Source of the DNA: Argentina anserina
Taxonomy: Eukaryota; Streptophyta; Magnoliopsida; Rosales; Rosaceae
Assembly: GCF_933775445.1 (NCBI RefSeq)
Contig: NC_065878.1
Coordinates: forward strand, 15,635,395 to 15,699,394
Direction: 5' to 3'
DNA: 64,000 bases
Shown: piece after piece, positions 35,189 to 48,294 of the stretch
Layout of the letters: each line of letters starts with the position of its first letter
How positions within the stretch are numbered: position 1 is the first letter of the stretch
Translations under genes and position numbers: made by a program
Notes under the pieces: model-generated
The model's database searches: none
What the model was told of the DNA's origin: nothing
The model's input: only the letters and a program-made list of their open reading frames with translations

Positions 35189-37203
35189 TCAGACTCCATT
35201 TGAGTCGACGCGAGCTGCTTCATTCGAGTCGACGGGAGCTACTGAAGGGTGAGCTGGTGAAGGGGCGTTCCGGCAAACTGGACATGTACTGTTCAATCGA
35301 AGCCACTCATCAACACATTCAGCATGGAAGCAGTGTTTACACTCTGGGATGCATCTTACTGTATCTTTGGTGAGATACTCTGATAAGCATATAGCACAAG
35401 TGGTGTCATTAGGTCGGGGAAGTCTCCGGCTTTCACCAAGAACTAGCTTTTGATAGGATTCAATGGTGGTCTGATCCAGACCGTTTATTACTATTGTCGA
35501 TTCTTGTCGGGGTTCTGCTGCAACTGCAGTTGGGTTCCGCTGCGCAATGCGATCAAGACTCCTGTCCCTGATGAAAGAAAAACAAGCTATCCCAATTGCC
35601 ATTGTGATGGCTGGTACCGCAATGGAGACACAAATAATTCTGAAGACATGAAAACCGTCGTTTGACCTGCCTGGAATTTGAAGCCATTAGTACCGGGAAA
35701 AATCATTTTGTTCTGCAGATATGTAGGAACACAGTCCACTTACTGGTGCACACAATTTTCAATTCACTGAGTGTAAAGTGAGACAAAGGGTGAATTAAAG
35801 ATCATGGCAAACACCTGGAATTCGACACAGAGACATAATTTACTGAATGATTTAAAATGCAAGAGAAAGTAAGTTTTGCTTCTTGCTCTATCTACTTTTA
35901 TCTGAAATCTAGTAAATCTGATCTTCATCTTCTTCATCCATTCTCCACTTAAAAAATTAGAAACAATGGAGTAGTCATGGAATTTTGACCTTGATCCCTT
36001 CCCCAGCAAGAAATGTAGTGGAACATTTTTAATTGGATAAGAGGGAAAGCTGGATTAAGTTGCAAGGGAGAATGAAGTTGAATTCACGTCGGCTGCCTAT
36101 AGTTGACATGGTTTTCATTTGTCAATGGTTTCACTAAATAATGTAATCCAAATACCATGTACTATAACAATACCGTAATTTATAAGCAATATCTTTTACA
36201 CATTACATTGGAAGTTTTGAACCCAAACAAGATTCATATGTCATCTATCTTAAAGTTTTTAGGGTTTTGGTCTATGAAGAAACAGTCATTATATAAGCCT
36301 AACCACAAGGATTATCTTGACATAGTCTATAATTTCAATTCTCAAAAAAAAAAAATTCAGAAACTGATGTGGTTGGTGACAAGAAGATAGGTTGACCAGG
36401 CTCGGTTATGGATAAACGAAAGTATGAAACGCTACTAATTGGAATTGAAATTGATGGAAAAATTGTAGGGGGAGAAGTATGTGGATTTGGAATCTGAAAA
36501 ATGATGCAGAGAAACAAGTGGTACCTTTAGAATCGTAGAAGCAACCAATTACTAGGCTGGTATTGCTCTCAAACCCACAAATGCCACCTTCAGCTTCACA
36601 AGGAGTACAACCAGGCTCATACCATGTCAAACTAAGATCTGAATCAAAGTTGGCTGAGAATCCATCCTCAGTCGGAACTATCCCAGACATCGGAACCGGC
36701 ATTGTAGCAATGATCTTGCACTTCTCAGACATTGAAGTCGCAAGGCTGGTGGAAGGAGTTGCCAACACTGATGTTGTGGAGTTACTGAGGCAACCAATTG
36801 GGGTGAACTTTGACTCTGTGAATGAAGCAGGGCAGCTGAGAAATGTGTAGTTGTGATAAAAAGAAGCAACAAAAGGAGAGCCCTTCAGGTTGAGGTTTAG
36901 AAGCCTTCTGGGAAGACAACTAGCAGGATCATAGAGCTGAATCTCTTGTGTGACATAATCGATTGCTTGAACAAAAAACTCTTCAGAGTTTGGAAGTCTC
37001 AAGACTGTCGTGCCCTGTGTATTGCAGGTGAGGTCGAAACCTGGATAAGTGCAGTTTTTGGGTTGATAGCCTTGTAGCCCGAAGGGAAATCGGATAGGAA
37101 AGCCGGTGCTGCCACACATGGAGGCTGGACACTTGCCTAATTCTAGAGCATGAAAATGAGGAAATAGGAAGAGAAGGATGAAGAGGATGTCTGAGATGTT
37201 CAT
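35189..37203 (-). CDS. ATL21: ATL21-type RING-H2 E3 ligase with GUB_WAK extracellular domain
   Basis: Two exons, 36525-37203 and 35189-35670, total 1161 nt or 386 aa, matching ATL21 proteins. Residues 1-20 (MNISDILFILLFLFPHFHAL) are a signal peptide. A cysteine-rich GUB_WAK galacturonan-binding-like domain follows (CPASMCGSTGFPIRFPFG). A WAK-associated C-terminal motif (CTPCEAEGGICGFES) lies near 200-215. One membrane segment is at about 234-257 (VFRIICVSIAVPAITMA), then the GLD motif near 290. The RING-H2 finger at 318-359 has ligands in CAICLSEY, CKHCFHAEC and CPVC. It is probably a membrane E3 ubiquitin ligase with a wall-facing domain; substrates are unknown. The intron of 854 bases is GT-AG. 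Gene order with CNGC and OXA1L matches Arabidopsis chromosome 2. Confidence 0.92.
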
Positions 37204-37990
37204 TTTGTTTCAGAAACTCTGAAACCAGAATGGTAAGGTATATGGTCTCTACATATATATAACTATTATATATGTATTAAATATACATATATCTATATGT
37301 GTATATGTATACGTATAGCTGATTTGTAGGAGATGCAATTATGGGAATTTGATTAAAGTAGTGAAAATTTATGAAAGTCAAAAGTTTGTAGTGTAATGCT
37401 TGCTCTAGCCCACATAAGAGCAGTCACTAATAAACGGTGATGATTACTTATTAATTATTTGTTTTCTAAGCTTTACCAACTAGAATATGTTTTGGAGGCC
37501 AAAGGTCAGGGATTACGTATATTGGTTACTGGTTGCACTTGTTTATGTCAAAGCTCAAAAGTCAGAGGCTGCTTCTTAGATTTGATCAGACTTGGTACTC
37601 CTCCTATAGGTGAGATCTATATACAAACCAAAACCTACTTTTATTCTCAAGGCTGGTTCAACTACTATATGAAGTACTGTAATGCACAACAAAATCAGGA
37701 AAGTCTTTGGGGGAATGATGCAACTATGCGCAACAGCAACTGAGGTATTTGTATTAATAATTTCGACTGGGAAGAACTAACTATCGTTATCCCCTTTAGA
37801 GTTTAGAGGGAGCAATAGTAAAACTGTAGAACTAGTAACTGAATTTGATGCATATATATATATACCCCATAAGGGTTATGCTACTCTACTTCTCTGAGAT
37901 ATTTCTGTCTATCTGACATTCAGACTATGGAAATGCATCCAAAAAAAGTACAAACGCCCTTTGGCTAAATCAAGTGGGACTATCGGGACT
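37204..37990. other. Intergenic, ATL21 promoter side
   Basis: An AT-dinucleotide-rich tract (37249-37320) lies just upstream of ATL21. A 94-codon plus-strand frame at 37459-37743 has no motif and is not called. Confidence 0.45.
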
Positions 37991-40198
37991 CTACAGAAGC
38001 TGCTGCGAGATTCGAATAGACACGACTTCTCCTCCAGCTCCAGCTCTCATGACATGGTATTTGACATGCAGGCCTGGTATCAGAAAGTAGGAAAAATTAT
38101 GAAAAGTTTATGGTCAATTTAGGCTTCCTGAGATGCCGAGAGATGCACAATGGAAGAGAGAACATGTAAAAGTTTGGTAGTTCTATAATTTTCAATTCCC
38201 TCACCTTCATTTTTCTGCAGATTTGTGTTGACAGCAACTGCGTGCATTGTGATCACAGCCTTTGGTTTGCCCACCCATGAGTTGAGGTTGAAGACTGCTG
38301 CAATGAAATTAGACCAAACCAGTCATTGAAAGATCGAACTGAAGATATGGTTAATAGTAATTGACATGCAGACGATTCTTACCAACACAAAGTGGCTTCA
38401 AGTATTTCACTCAATCTAGTCTAATCCCACATTTTTTTTCTCTCTGGACATTTTGGGGCTCAAGTGATCAACTTTTGGCGTTGCCTAAAGATAGAGCAGA
38501 ACTGTAGATAGCTTCTGAACTCACCTGAAGTTGAAGACTCTTTGAGGTGTTTGATATCAAAAATGGCTCCAGAAGCACCGTCAACATGCTTTCTGACATT
38601 CTGAATTCCAATGAGTTCATATTCCCAGCTACCATCCTGGTATCCCTCTCTCAAGAACAGTTCGATATGCCTTGTATCCAATGTCTGCATTGTTCCTGTT
38701 GATGTTTCCAAGCTTTCTCAGTATGCAGTCAATAAATTCAAATCGGCAATAATGAAACATACGCATAAACCAAGTTTTTCTTCTTGTTATCATTTCAGAA
38801 GTTATGCAGTCAATAAATTCAAATCGGCAATAAAGAAAATGATAGTGGAGTGACGACTCGAGTCTAGTTGATGTTACCTGCAATCCATATTCCAGGTCTG
38901 ACATCGTTCAACACACAACTGCCGCAGGAATCCAGCATTTTCTGAACGCTATCCTCCTCAGGAAACTTCAGCCTTTCTGTAGTAGTACCAAAGAGGATTC
39001 CACGAAAAACGCACCAATGCGCATCCAGTCTAATTCATTCAAACACACAATTGACACAACAGAGAAGAAGCCATTCGTCTACTCCAGCACTCATTAGGCC
39101 TAAATGCAATGAAAACTAAAACTACTTTACACAACTCTACTTTGCTTGTGAACTCTTCAACACATCGAAAAATTGAGTAGGGACTCACCGATATGCTTCT
39201 CCGGCTGCCGGAACATGTAAGAGTGACTCCCATCTGCAATCAAAACACATTAGATCAAACACTGAATCTAACAGACACGTCACACATTAGGATGATCAAG
39301 TGCTACTTACTGGTACAGGAAATGTAGAGCTTCTTCCAATCGAAAGCCGCCGGGTGGCGAGGAGCAGGGACCTGGAGATCACGGAGGCACAAGTACCTCC
39401 ATACGCTCCCTTCCATGACCAGCGAGTTGAACCAACGACATGTCGCAGCGAGCATCACCAGTGATTTTCCGTCCAGAAACCTCGTGATCTCCGTCCACAC
39501 GTCCTGCTCGTAACTGTTCGAGTCCAACAAACTCTATATAGTTAGTTAGGCTCTTCAATTAATCAAGATCTAAAATCGAAGAGACGAGTTCACACCAGAC
39601 GCGTGAGTATTAGCCTCAACAAATTAGAGGAGACTCAGAATGGGAGCTCCGAGTTCAAATTTTGAATTGCTTCGTTTATGAATTACAGGCATATACGAGC
39701 TGAGCTCAGATCCAAAGTAACGAAATCCACACAGTGATACAAAAATCGAAATCAAAATCCAGATCGAGCTCGAGCTCGAAGATCAAAACTCACACGCGGC
39801 GGATGGTTTAGCTTCAAAATTCAAACGAAGTACAGAAAATCAAGATCAAAGCTCCGATTCTACTGAACTCGTTCATTTCTCAAGCGAATTCACACAGAAA
39901 ACACAGATTCAAGCTCAAATTTCACCGAGGCAAAATCAAAATCGGATCAACAACTCAATTCACCCACACCCGCACACACAGAATCTAAATCCACAAATTG
40001 AAACCGGTTTTCCGAAATTCAAATTCAAGTTCACAAGGAGAGAGAGAGAAAGAGAGCTGACCAGGTGAAGACTGGGCCAGAAGAAGAGAAACGAGGAGAG
40101 CTGCAGGAGCAAATCGGCTTAGCTCTGCGCATACGCTTCTGCGTCTTAAGAGGCTGAGGCTGAACCGCTCCGGTAATTCGCTGCTTTCGCTTCGCCAT
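37991..40198 (-). pseudogene. RMF: RMF-like F-box protein (At3g61730 type), frameshifted
   Basis: Seven exons are legible: 40062-40198, 39311-39531, 39189-39233, 38878-39029, 38525-38716, 38205-38297 and 37991-38073. They read MAKRKQRITGAVQPQ, then the F-box (VWTEITRFLDGKSLVMLAAT), SHSYMFRQPEKHI, DWMRIGAFFVES, TLDTRHIELFLREGYQDGSW, NSWVGKPKAVITMHAVAVN and RISQQLL. In exon 4 the frame shifts after the VESS segment (near 38980-38990) to ERLKFPEEDSVQKML, and the original frame stops at once. The exon sum is 923 nt, one short of a multiple of three, as expected for a single-base deletion. A tandem duplication lies beside exon 5, and the CxxC segment of relatives was not found there. The family member in Arabidopsis affects tapetum and male fertility. 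This is either a recent pseudogene or a sequencing error in an otherwise intact gene. Confidence 0.78.
38731..38832. repeat. Imperfect tandem duplication beside RMF exon 5
   Basis: The 30-base string around GCAGTCAATAAATTCAAATC occurs twice, about 72 bases apart (starting near 38731 and 38803), in the intron 4 / exon 5 border region. The duplication may have displaced the ancestral acceptor of exon 5. Confidence 0.75.
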
Positions 40199-41168
40199 CT
40201 CTCTCTCTCTCTCTCTCTCAGTCTGAAACAGAATCGGTCACGCTACTCGATACTTGTACTCGCGCCACTCGCACATTCAAATATATAACTAACTTTAAAA
40301 TATTGTTTACCTAAAGCTATTCAATTTTATGGGCTGCTTGGGAATCTGTGAGGCCCATAAATATTTTACACACAGTGATTTTGTTTTGTTAATATTTTTA
40401 ATTTTTGATAAAAATCACTACTCATTTGTGAAATATTTGAGAAAAACCTTTCGAAATTTAGCGAGATCTGGGAAACAAAAAAATTTGAAGAAAACTGAGG
40501 TAAAATTATAAGTAAATATCGGTCGGTGAGCTTTCCATCAAGTTTGAGCCACAATAAAATAGAAATTGTTAGAAAATATAACCAATAGAAAATGTAACCG
40601 ATGAAACAAAATGTCCCGAGAGGATGCCACTTCAACTCGCTCATAAGTCATAACACCTTTTTTCAGGGGTTTAATTGTAGGAGAACAGCATTGGATACCA
40701 TCTATAGGTTTTTCCCTCTTACTTTTCATTTTGTAATTGTTAGATATATAAAACTTGGCAAAGTTGAGTTTTGTCTTCAAAGCCATTTGCAAATTTCAAT
40801 AGTTTGATTACCAATCTGTTTTTACACACCCAATCTGTCAATTGGGTGCTAAAGATACAAGTATATACTAAATTAGTATATCAATTTGCTTGAAACAATT
40901 AAATAATCTGTCAGTTTCTTTACTTGCTGAAAAGAAAATAGAAACAAGCTACCGGCCAAATAGCCAGGTGAGATATTACATTTATCTTTGATAAGTTACA
41001 ACACGATTTGTGCCTTTATGGTATATAAATTGAAAGAATTACAAGCTCGAGGGAGAAAACGGTTTCTTTCTTTGTAACAAGGGGAAGGATTTCCTCAATG
41101 GTTAGAAGTGGTCAGATCTCTGTGCAGAGATGATATGGGAGCACCAAAAAATATGTACGAACTGTGAA
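40199..41168. other. RMF promoter side and ATX3 3' flank
   Basis: A (CT)n run at 40200-40220 lies in the RMF leader. The rest is AT-rich spacer with ATX3 3'UTR near 41000-41168. No gene is seen. Confidence 0.5.
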
Positions 41169-44100
41169 CTAACACAAGAATTTCCTACAGTTGGCAGCTT
41201 TACATAGACATGGAACCCTCAGCTCGTCGTCACATTCATCCGGCTCAAACAAGTAATCATAACTGTTGAACAAAATTAAGGAGAAAATTGGGACCTTAAC
41301 TTCTCAACAAATTACATTTCAATAGTATATGCAACATTATCAGAAAGACCAGAAAACTTACGTTAGTTCTTCACCTGCTGCAACATTAGTCTTGGCAATA
41401 AGAACTATTCGATTCTCCTCACCCAAAGTCATGATCCTAGAAAAGCAATTGGGCATGCACTGCAGTACATGCAACAGAACTTTAGCATTATGATGCGTAA
41501 TTCAGACTTTCCAATAGACCAACTTCAAGTACAGCAAATCCAATCAAATGACACTTTGAATGTCAACTTTAATGAGTAACCAAAAGTCCAAGGTTGTTAA
41601 CTGAAGGAACTCACCGAATGGTTAATCAACCGTGCTATATTTCCTCTATAAGTAGCATCAATTACTACTTCCTCGCTGACCTTGAAAAGCTGCCAAAGAA
41701 AAAAGTCCATACACATTTGAATGACATTACCTAAAGGGTGTGAGGGTAAGATGCTTTAGCTAAATCAAAATAATCACATGTTGGGAGCGACAACCCTAAC
41801 ACACAAACTGTCTAAAACAAATCTTGTCCCAGAAAAAAAAAACAAAATTACTGTCTAACAACACAAGAGATCCTCAAGTTCAGTAATAGACAGGTGCTTA
41901 CTTAGACAGAACTATTATAATGGTTCAAAAGTCAGTACTCTCTGGCACATAGATAAACTTCCCATAACCGTATAAAGCATTAAAGCATCACTAATTTCAT
42001 GGACAAATCCATATTTACATAGAGTTCTCAAATTGTTTTAATACCGATTAATTTTGAAACATCTGATATAAGTACTGTGTAGAAATATAATTGTTTGTGA
42101 AATTTAAAAATCCCCACAATTCTTTCCGCATATATGTAAGTGCCATGCTAAGTAGTCTTGAATCCAGCACTACTGTGGCTGAAAGACCACAACGATAAAT
42201 AAAACAAAGGAGTATTCTGAAAACAAACTTACATAGCAATCTTTGCCCTGTTGCCTGTACTGTGCTTCCCTCAGATCTGCAACGCTACGTCTTACCCACT
42301 CACCACGATACTCAACAACCTGGAAACCAGCATGTTTAGCAATAAAGATATCATACTGAACATTTCGGTAGTTGAAAATCAACTTTCATCATCATAGACA
42401 ATGGTTTGGAGTTCCAAAAGACTTAAGATATGCAGTAAGGAAATCACACGTCCTTATCAGTCACATTACAACAAATATTCAATAAGAGGATAACATAAAG
42501 AAGATACATATATTGAGCCATAAATACAGTGTACATATTTGAATTAGAAGTTTATTCAACAATAGTGTGAAGCAACATTTAAGTACCATTTCTCCTTCTT
42601 GAATATTTCTACGAGCAAATAGACCCCATCCATGTATTCCAGATTTACCGAAACAAACCCGGTGATTTTCAGTTTTCTGAGGACAAAACAAAATGTTAGT
42701 GACTTCTACAAATAAAACAAAATGTCAAGAGTCTACTGAGTAAGCAACCACAGCATACGAAGAGATGGGACTTGCCTGCAAGTGGTACAGTCGATCCTTG
42801 AAGGAAGAAAATATTTTAGAATCTTCTATTTCCTGATATATGGCAACAGATGTAATTAGTCCATCACACAACAAACCTAGAAAACAAAATGTGATATTTA
42901 TACACACTTTTTCTATTGAAGTAATGATAATGTCAAATCTAATAAGGAAAAGAGTATTACTTTAAATGTGCTCAATAAATTTACTTCCTCTAATGGATGA
43001 TGTGTTGGTCCCCTTGGTCGATGAAAAATTGGTACCCGCTCACTTCCCTGGTAGAGAATAATGAAATATAAATATACCGTTAATACTAGAGTACTAAATA
43101 TAAACCTCTTAAAAGAAATTTCAGGGGGAAAGATGACAGCTATGCATAGTATACTAACAGAAGTTACCTTAAGAATTGATCTTTTAATAGGACGGCATCT
43201 GGCGGCAGAGAGTGATTCTAGCTCGTAATACTCTGGGGTTGAAGGTTCTGGAACTTTAGTCCTTTTTGATGAGACCACCCTTGAACCCCTGAAGAACCCT
43301 TTCTGGTTTTGAACCAAGCTTCTGGTGGCAAAAACCCCCGAAGGAGTATGAACAACTAAAACAGCATCTGGATCGGGGGCCCTGAGACAAAGATTATCAA
43401 TATATAAGTCAACAACACAGATAATGCTACTAAAAACAAGTGCTCCCACTAAGAGGACAGCAATAAGGATCTCATATAAATACAATGACATTTTAACCTG
43501 TGCACCACACAGTATATCAACTTCGTTGTTACTTGTTTCCCATTCTTCTCTTGGCAGTGCAACTGAAAGTTAAAGATGCAATATAATCAAATCATCAACA
43601 TTGTTTGCAGATTATTCCTAACAATTAAAAGATAAGTGCAAATAATCAAACACAAAGAAAAGATTATGAGAAGATTAATATAATAAAAGATACCAATTTA
43701 GATAAAAGGACAAATACATAAGTTGTAGTTACTGAAGAAGAGGAAAGGCGTTAAATAAAGTAAAACAACCATGAAACCTTACTTCCATGCTGTAGCCTGC
43801 TTTTGATGCACAGGTTACATGGAAATGAGTGGCACATTTGCAACATGTAGTGCAGGAACCATGAGTCTGCGTACAAATTACACAACGCTGTTCCAAAAGA
43901 GTAGGTGAACTGAATTAGAGAGGTTACAAATTCATAACAACACTGGATAAGAAAATAAAGATAATATTCCACCATAGCATCACACCTCTTTGGTTAAGAA
44001 TAAGAAAACAAAGTAATGAATGTCCAAAAGTATCACCCAGAGTATTAAGTTACCTTCATGAAAGCAGTGGGTGGGATTCTAAGGATTCCAACAGCAGGTT

Positions 44101-47100
44101 CCATCTGCTCATGATTCAAGAAAGCAACTTCAGGACGAAACCAAGCACAAGAGACATGAACCCACAAGGTGTCAACATCAGTGGGCTTCAGTGCACCTCC
44201 TGAAGAAACCAATATTACATCAGGAAACTATACAACAACCAACCTTACTGAAAAAATGAATGGTGCACACCTTATGCTCTAGGTATAAAATTCAGCTTTG
44301 CTTCATAAGAAACAAACTCAGTGTGCACGTTGGAACAATTCCAAACATATGTATGAATATTAATGATACACAGAAGTCAAAACAACATCTAGTTACGCTT
44401 CCAAATGATGATGAAAGAAAACATTAGTTTTGCGGTCAGATTATTATTATTATTATTATTATTAATGAGAAACACATAATTTAAGTACAAAGACCCAATA
44501 TGGAATACCTAAGGTCTACACAAAACATTAGATAATGGCAGAAATACCTTTCACAGGACACAGACAGCACTCCCTAATGATATCAGGTGTTTCACATGCT
44601 CTACAAACCCATGAAGTAAAATCCTGGACATCTTTTGCACCATAGCATTCTTGGTGCACAGCTATTTGACACCTGGACGAAGCAACAAATATTATGTAAA
44701 ACTCTTAAGTCTCGCATCAGAGACAACAATTAATCAATTATCTAGCAATTAAAAGATGGTGACAGGCACCTGTTGCATATGATCATTTTGTTATCTTCCC
44801 AGTCTTCAACCCATCTACACACTGCACATCTTTCACTTGTCCACTTTGCATTAACTGGCTCATACTTTTCTGTTGCAAGTTGCAACAAAAATACAAGTGA
44901 GTCTCACTGTAAAAAAATGTAAACAACCAGTCTCCTTGCCACTTAAACACATGGTTAAGCCAGCTCCGCGAAATAGAGACACAGGCGGACTAGTAGATCA
45001 GCCAACATGTAATGAATTAGGCAAGTATTTACCTTGTAAGGAATCAAGTAGTCGCTGCTTATCCAATGTGAGAGGCTGTAAACCATGTTCATTATACTCT
45101 GTTATCTGAAACATATTCAAGATTACTGATAAACTGTCTAGAATCACTATAGTGCAGAATTAAAGTTAAAAGGAAAGTTTATCCGTTTATACCAAAGAGA
45201 CATTATCAACCTCTCCTCGGAATTGCATCAAAATTATTGCTGATTACCACAGACATAGTGTAGGTAAGATAAAAGATATTGTACGAACCCATTGTTCAAG
45301 TGTTTGCATTGTGGCCTTCACTTTCACACTATGCTTCCATTTTTTTGCTCTACAACCTGTGTGCCTCTCCCATTCACAAAGGGTCTGCATCTTTGACTCA
45401 TCACATGATCCGCATTTACAAGCAACCCTGCAACATCAAATAATGAGAAGCAGCTAGCGAATCCTCCAAAAATGAGTTTACAGTACAGTGGAAATTGATT
45501 GACTAATCTAAGGGAGACAAAACCAGGCAAGAACAATTGACTTTAATTTGAAAAGGTATAAAAATGCTTATGAGAAATAACTTTCAATATAACTCTTCAT
45601 TTCCAGAAGATAAGTACTTACATATGAAGGTTTGGATCATATGTTCCTTCCATGCCATTGCAAACCACAACAACCTCAGAGACAGTTACACTAGTCACAG
45701 ATTTCCGGCCGCTTACCCCAGACCTGTTTCAAAAATTGCCAGATAAGCCAGTGAATTGAAAGAAAAAAAAAAGTTTACAAATTCGATCAAATCTAGTGAA
45801 AGACAAAAGTTTCTGACATGCCTGGGTTTTTGCAGACCGTGCACCACATCTGACAATTCACACTTGGACATATTTTTACAATCAGGACAATAGTAATCGA
45901 TGTGCTCAGGATCCTGTACAACAGAGCAGTTCAGTAATGCTTCACTACTTGACCATATCAGGAATAAAAAAAATAAAAGGAGAAATGAAAAACACACTGT
46001 CAAATAAAGCATTAGAGGTATACCTTGAATACTTTACTGGATATTTTGTCACACTCGGCATGCACCCAAACATTACAGCCATCACAGCATACCTGAGACA
46101 GACAATTGAAATGAAAAGGTTTCCAAACTTTTTGACAACAAAAAACTATAGTAATATATGATACTGATCACATGATGACATCAGATTAATGATAGAGACA
46201 AAGATTGTAATTACTCACCCAATCTCCACCATCTGAATGGTGCCATATCTTCTTACATATGCCACAATATTGTTTTGATTTTTTCAACTACATAAAATGA
46301 CAGGAAGCATCTTAGAATCCTACACTTAGGTAGGAAAAAGTTTGACTTCAAAGTTAATAAAACTCCAACATGAGGCAAGTTTGAACCTTTGCACAATGTT
46401 TACATAAAACTTGGGTTTCAGAACCAGAGCCTTTCACTTTCTTCAGTGCTTTAGATATTGTGATCAAACCACAGCAATCACAAGGTCGTGTGTCCTTCTG
46501 ATATGCTTCCTGCAAAATCAATTAATTGGATGAACTCTCATTTCAGATACAACCAGACTTTGCTACAGGAATACAGCAAAAGGTTATCATTCATATAACA
46601 TAGAAACAAAATTTACATAAAGAAATATTGCGGAAACCTCTTTAAGAATTATATAATCTCTGCAAGATAAATAATAAACCCGAGAGAGTTGTTTGGGTCC
46701 TTGCTATAAAATTCCATTTTTTGTTAATCTATCTGCTCTTTATTGTTTTCTAGGTTAATCCTTATTAATTTTCATGAGAATGCCAGAATGTATTCTTTGA
46801 AGGCGATAACAGATTTTCTTTAATTCATGATTGCATAGAAAGCAGAAACAAGGAATTGAAACAGACAAGTTCTTAGAAATTAGATCAAGGCACATCATTT
46901 AAAATGATTGAAAAGTAGTTCTAACTTCTAATTTCATCTGGGGATTAGCAAACTAATGTGTCCAAACTACACAACAAAACTAGAAGTTCCGCATTATACT
47001 GAGAAAGGAAACTAACAAAAACTACTTGCCTGATTCTGACTATAATATGCATGGTCTTGATAAAAATCTGTGGCCTCTTGGATTTCAGTCACATTTGTCT

Positions 47101-48294
47101 CTGAATCAGTAGTTTTACACGGAGTGTACATAAAGCCATTTTCTGCTAGCAATGCCTCCTCTACTGCCATCTGAAGCTCACTTGGTTTACTCCTGTACAA
47201 CTGAGTCTGTCCTCGAAATCTGAAGAAACCAAAACTCTGGAACGTTCGGAAACTTCATCTTCAAAATAAATAAATAAAAACAAGCAGAATCTGAATCAGG
47301 GTTAATTAGCTACGCACCTCTCAAGGAACTGCTTAAACGGATATATCATTCCCTGCTTCACCCACCCATAATCCTGTTCATTTAAACCACACAATGTAAG
47401 CAAAATCTATTGCACACCCACAAAAATAAACACAGACCTTCAACAATGACAAACATATACCCTTTGTGTTCCATTCTTCGAGAACCCAAAGAACATCACA
47501 CAGATAGCATTAGGAATACAGCAGCTCAACACTGCTTCTGGAGCTTGTAATATGGGGTCGATCACCACCCCGGGCCAAACCGGGTAGCTCCTCCCACACT
47601 TGGCCCAGACAAGATCACCCAATGCAAAGTCCTCCGGCCTATACACGTCCTTCTTCTTTCCACAGTTTCCCTTAGCTCCGTAAACCTCATTTCTTACCTC
47701 CGGCAACGAATTTCTACCGCATTTCGACCCTGCCGAACTCTTCAATGATTTCAATCCCATATACTGACTGTAACCAATGTCTTCATAATAATCCACTTCT
47801 TCTTCCTCTACCTTCTTACAATATTGAAACTTCTTCTTCTTCACTGCATCGATCTCCCCTTTAGGCTTCATCGCAACAAACCCCAATTCTTCAATCCCTG
47901 CTCCATTTTCATGTGCTAAATCATCACCATCCTCATAAACCCTATACGTATCTAAATACTTGGCTTGCTTCTTCACACAAACCTCACCGGAATCTTTAAA
48001 CCGCGACGGCCGTCCTCCTCTACCTGGCCTCCTAAACTTGTCGGAGCTCTGATTAAACGCCTTCCGGTTACTCAACCGCTGCAAACTCGACTCCACCTCC
48101 GCCACCGCAGCCGAAAACGACTCGTCGTCGCGTCCCGACGAACCGGAGCTGAAACCATCAACCGCGTCGTCGTAGTACACAGCCGTTCTCCGCTTCTTAA
48201 TCGCCGAGTACGCATAGGCTTTCGCCTCCGCCTCCTCCAGCTTGCACCGTTTCAGCTTCGGCATTTCGAATCTCGACGGCCGCTTCGTTATCAT
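41169..48294 (-). CDS. ATX3: Trithorax-like histone-lysine N-methyltransferase, ATX3/4/5 class
   Basis: Twenty-three exons total 3090 nt, or 1029 aa, close to ATX3-5 relatives. First exon 47461-48294; then 47318-47373, 47030-47219, 46387-46509, 46219-46287, 46024-46092, 45822-45913, 45622-45723, 45289-45427, 45033-45105, 44770-44869, 44548-44672, 44054-44199, 43783-43887, 43498-43562, 43168-43381, 42961-43047, 42776-42832, 42587-42676, 42233-42319, 41615-41689, 41362-41459 and 41169-41262. Domains: PWWP ([17 protein letters not shown], ~225-320), PHD finger ([16 protein letters not shown], ~405-460), extended PHD ([16 protein letters not shown] to [12 protein letters not shown], ~590-755), SET ([36 protein letters not shown], ~890-1010) and post-SET ([13 protein letters not shown]). 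It should methylate H3K4 in the nucleus. Introns 3, 7 and 18 use GC donors. Class is certain; ATX3 is chosen by position next to RMF and ATG6. Confidence 0.94.
44441..44464. repeat. (ATT)n microsatellite in ATX3 intron 12-13 region
   Basis: About eight uninterrupted trinucleotide repeats within the intron between exons 12 and 13. Confidence 0.85.

Noticed and set aside
37459..37743. 94-codon frame between ATL21 and RMF
   Set aside because: No family signature or splice context.
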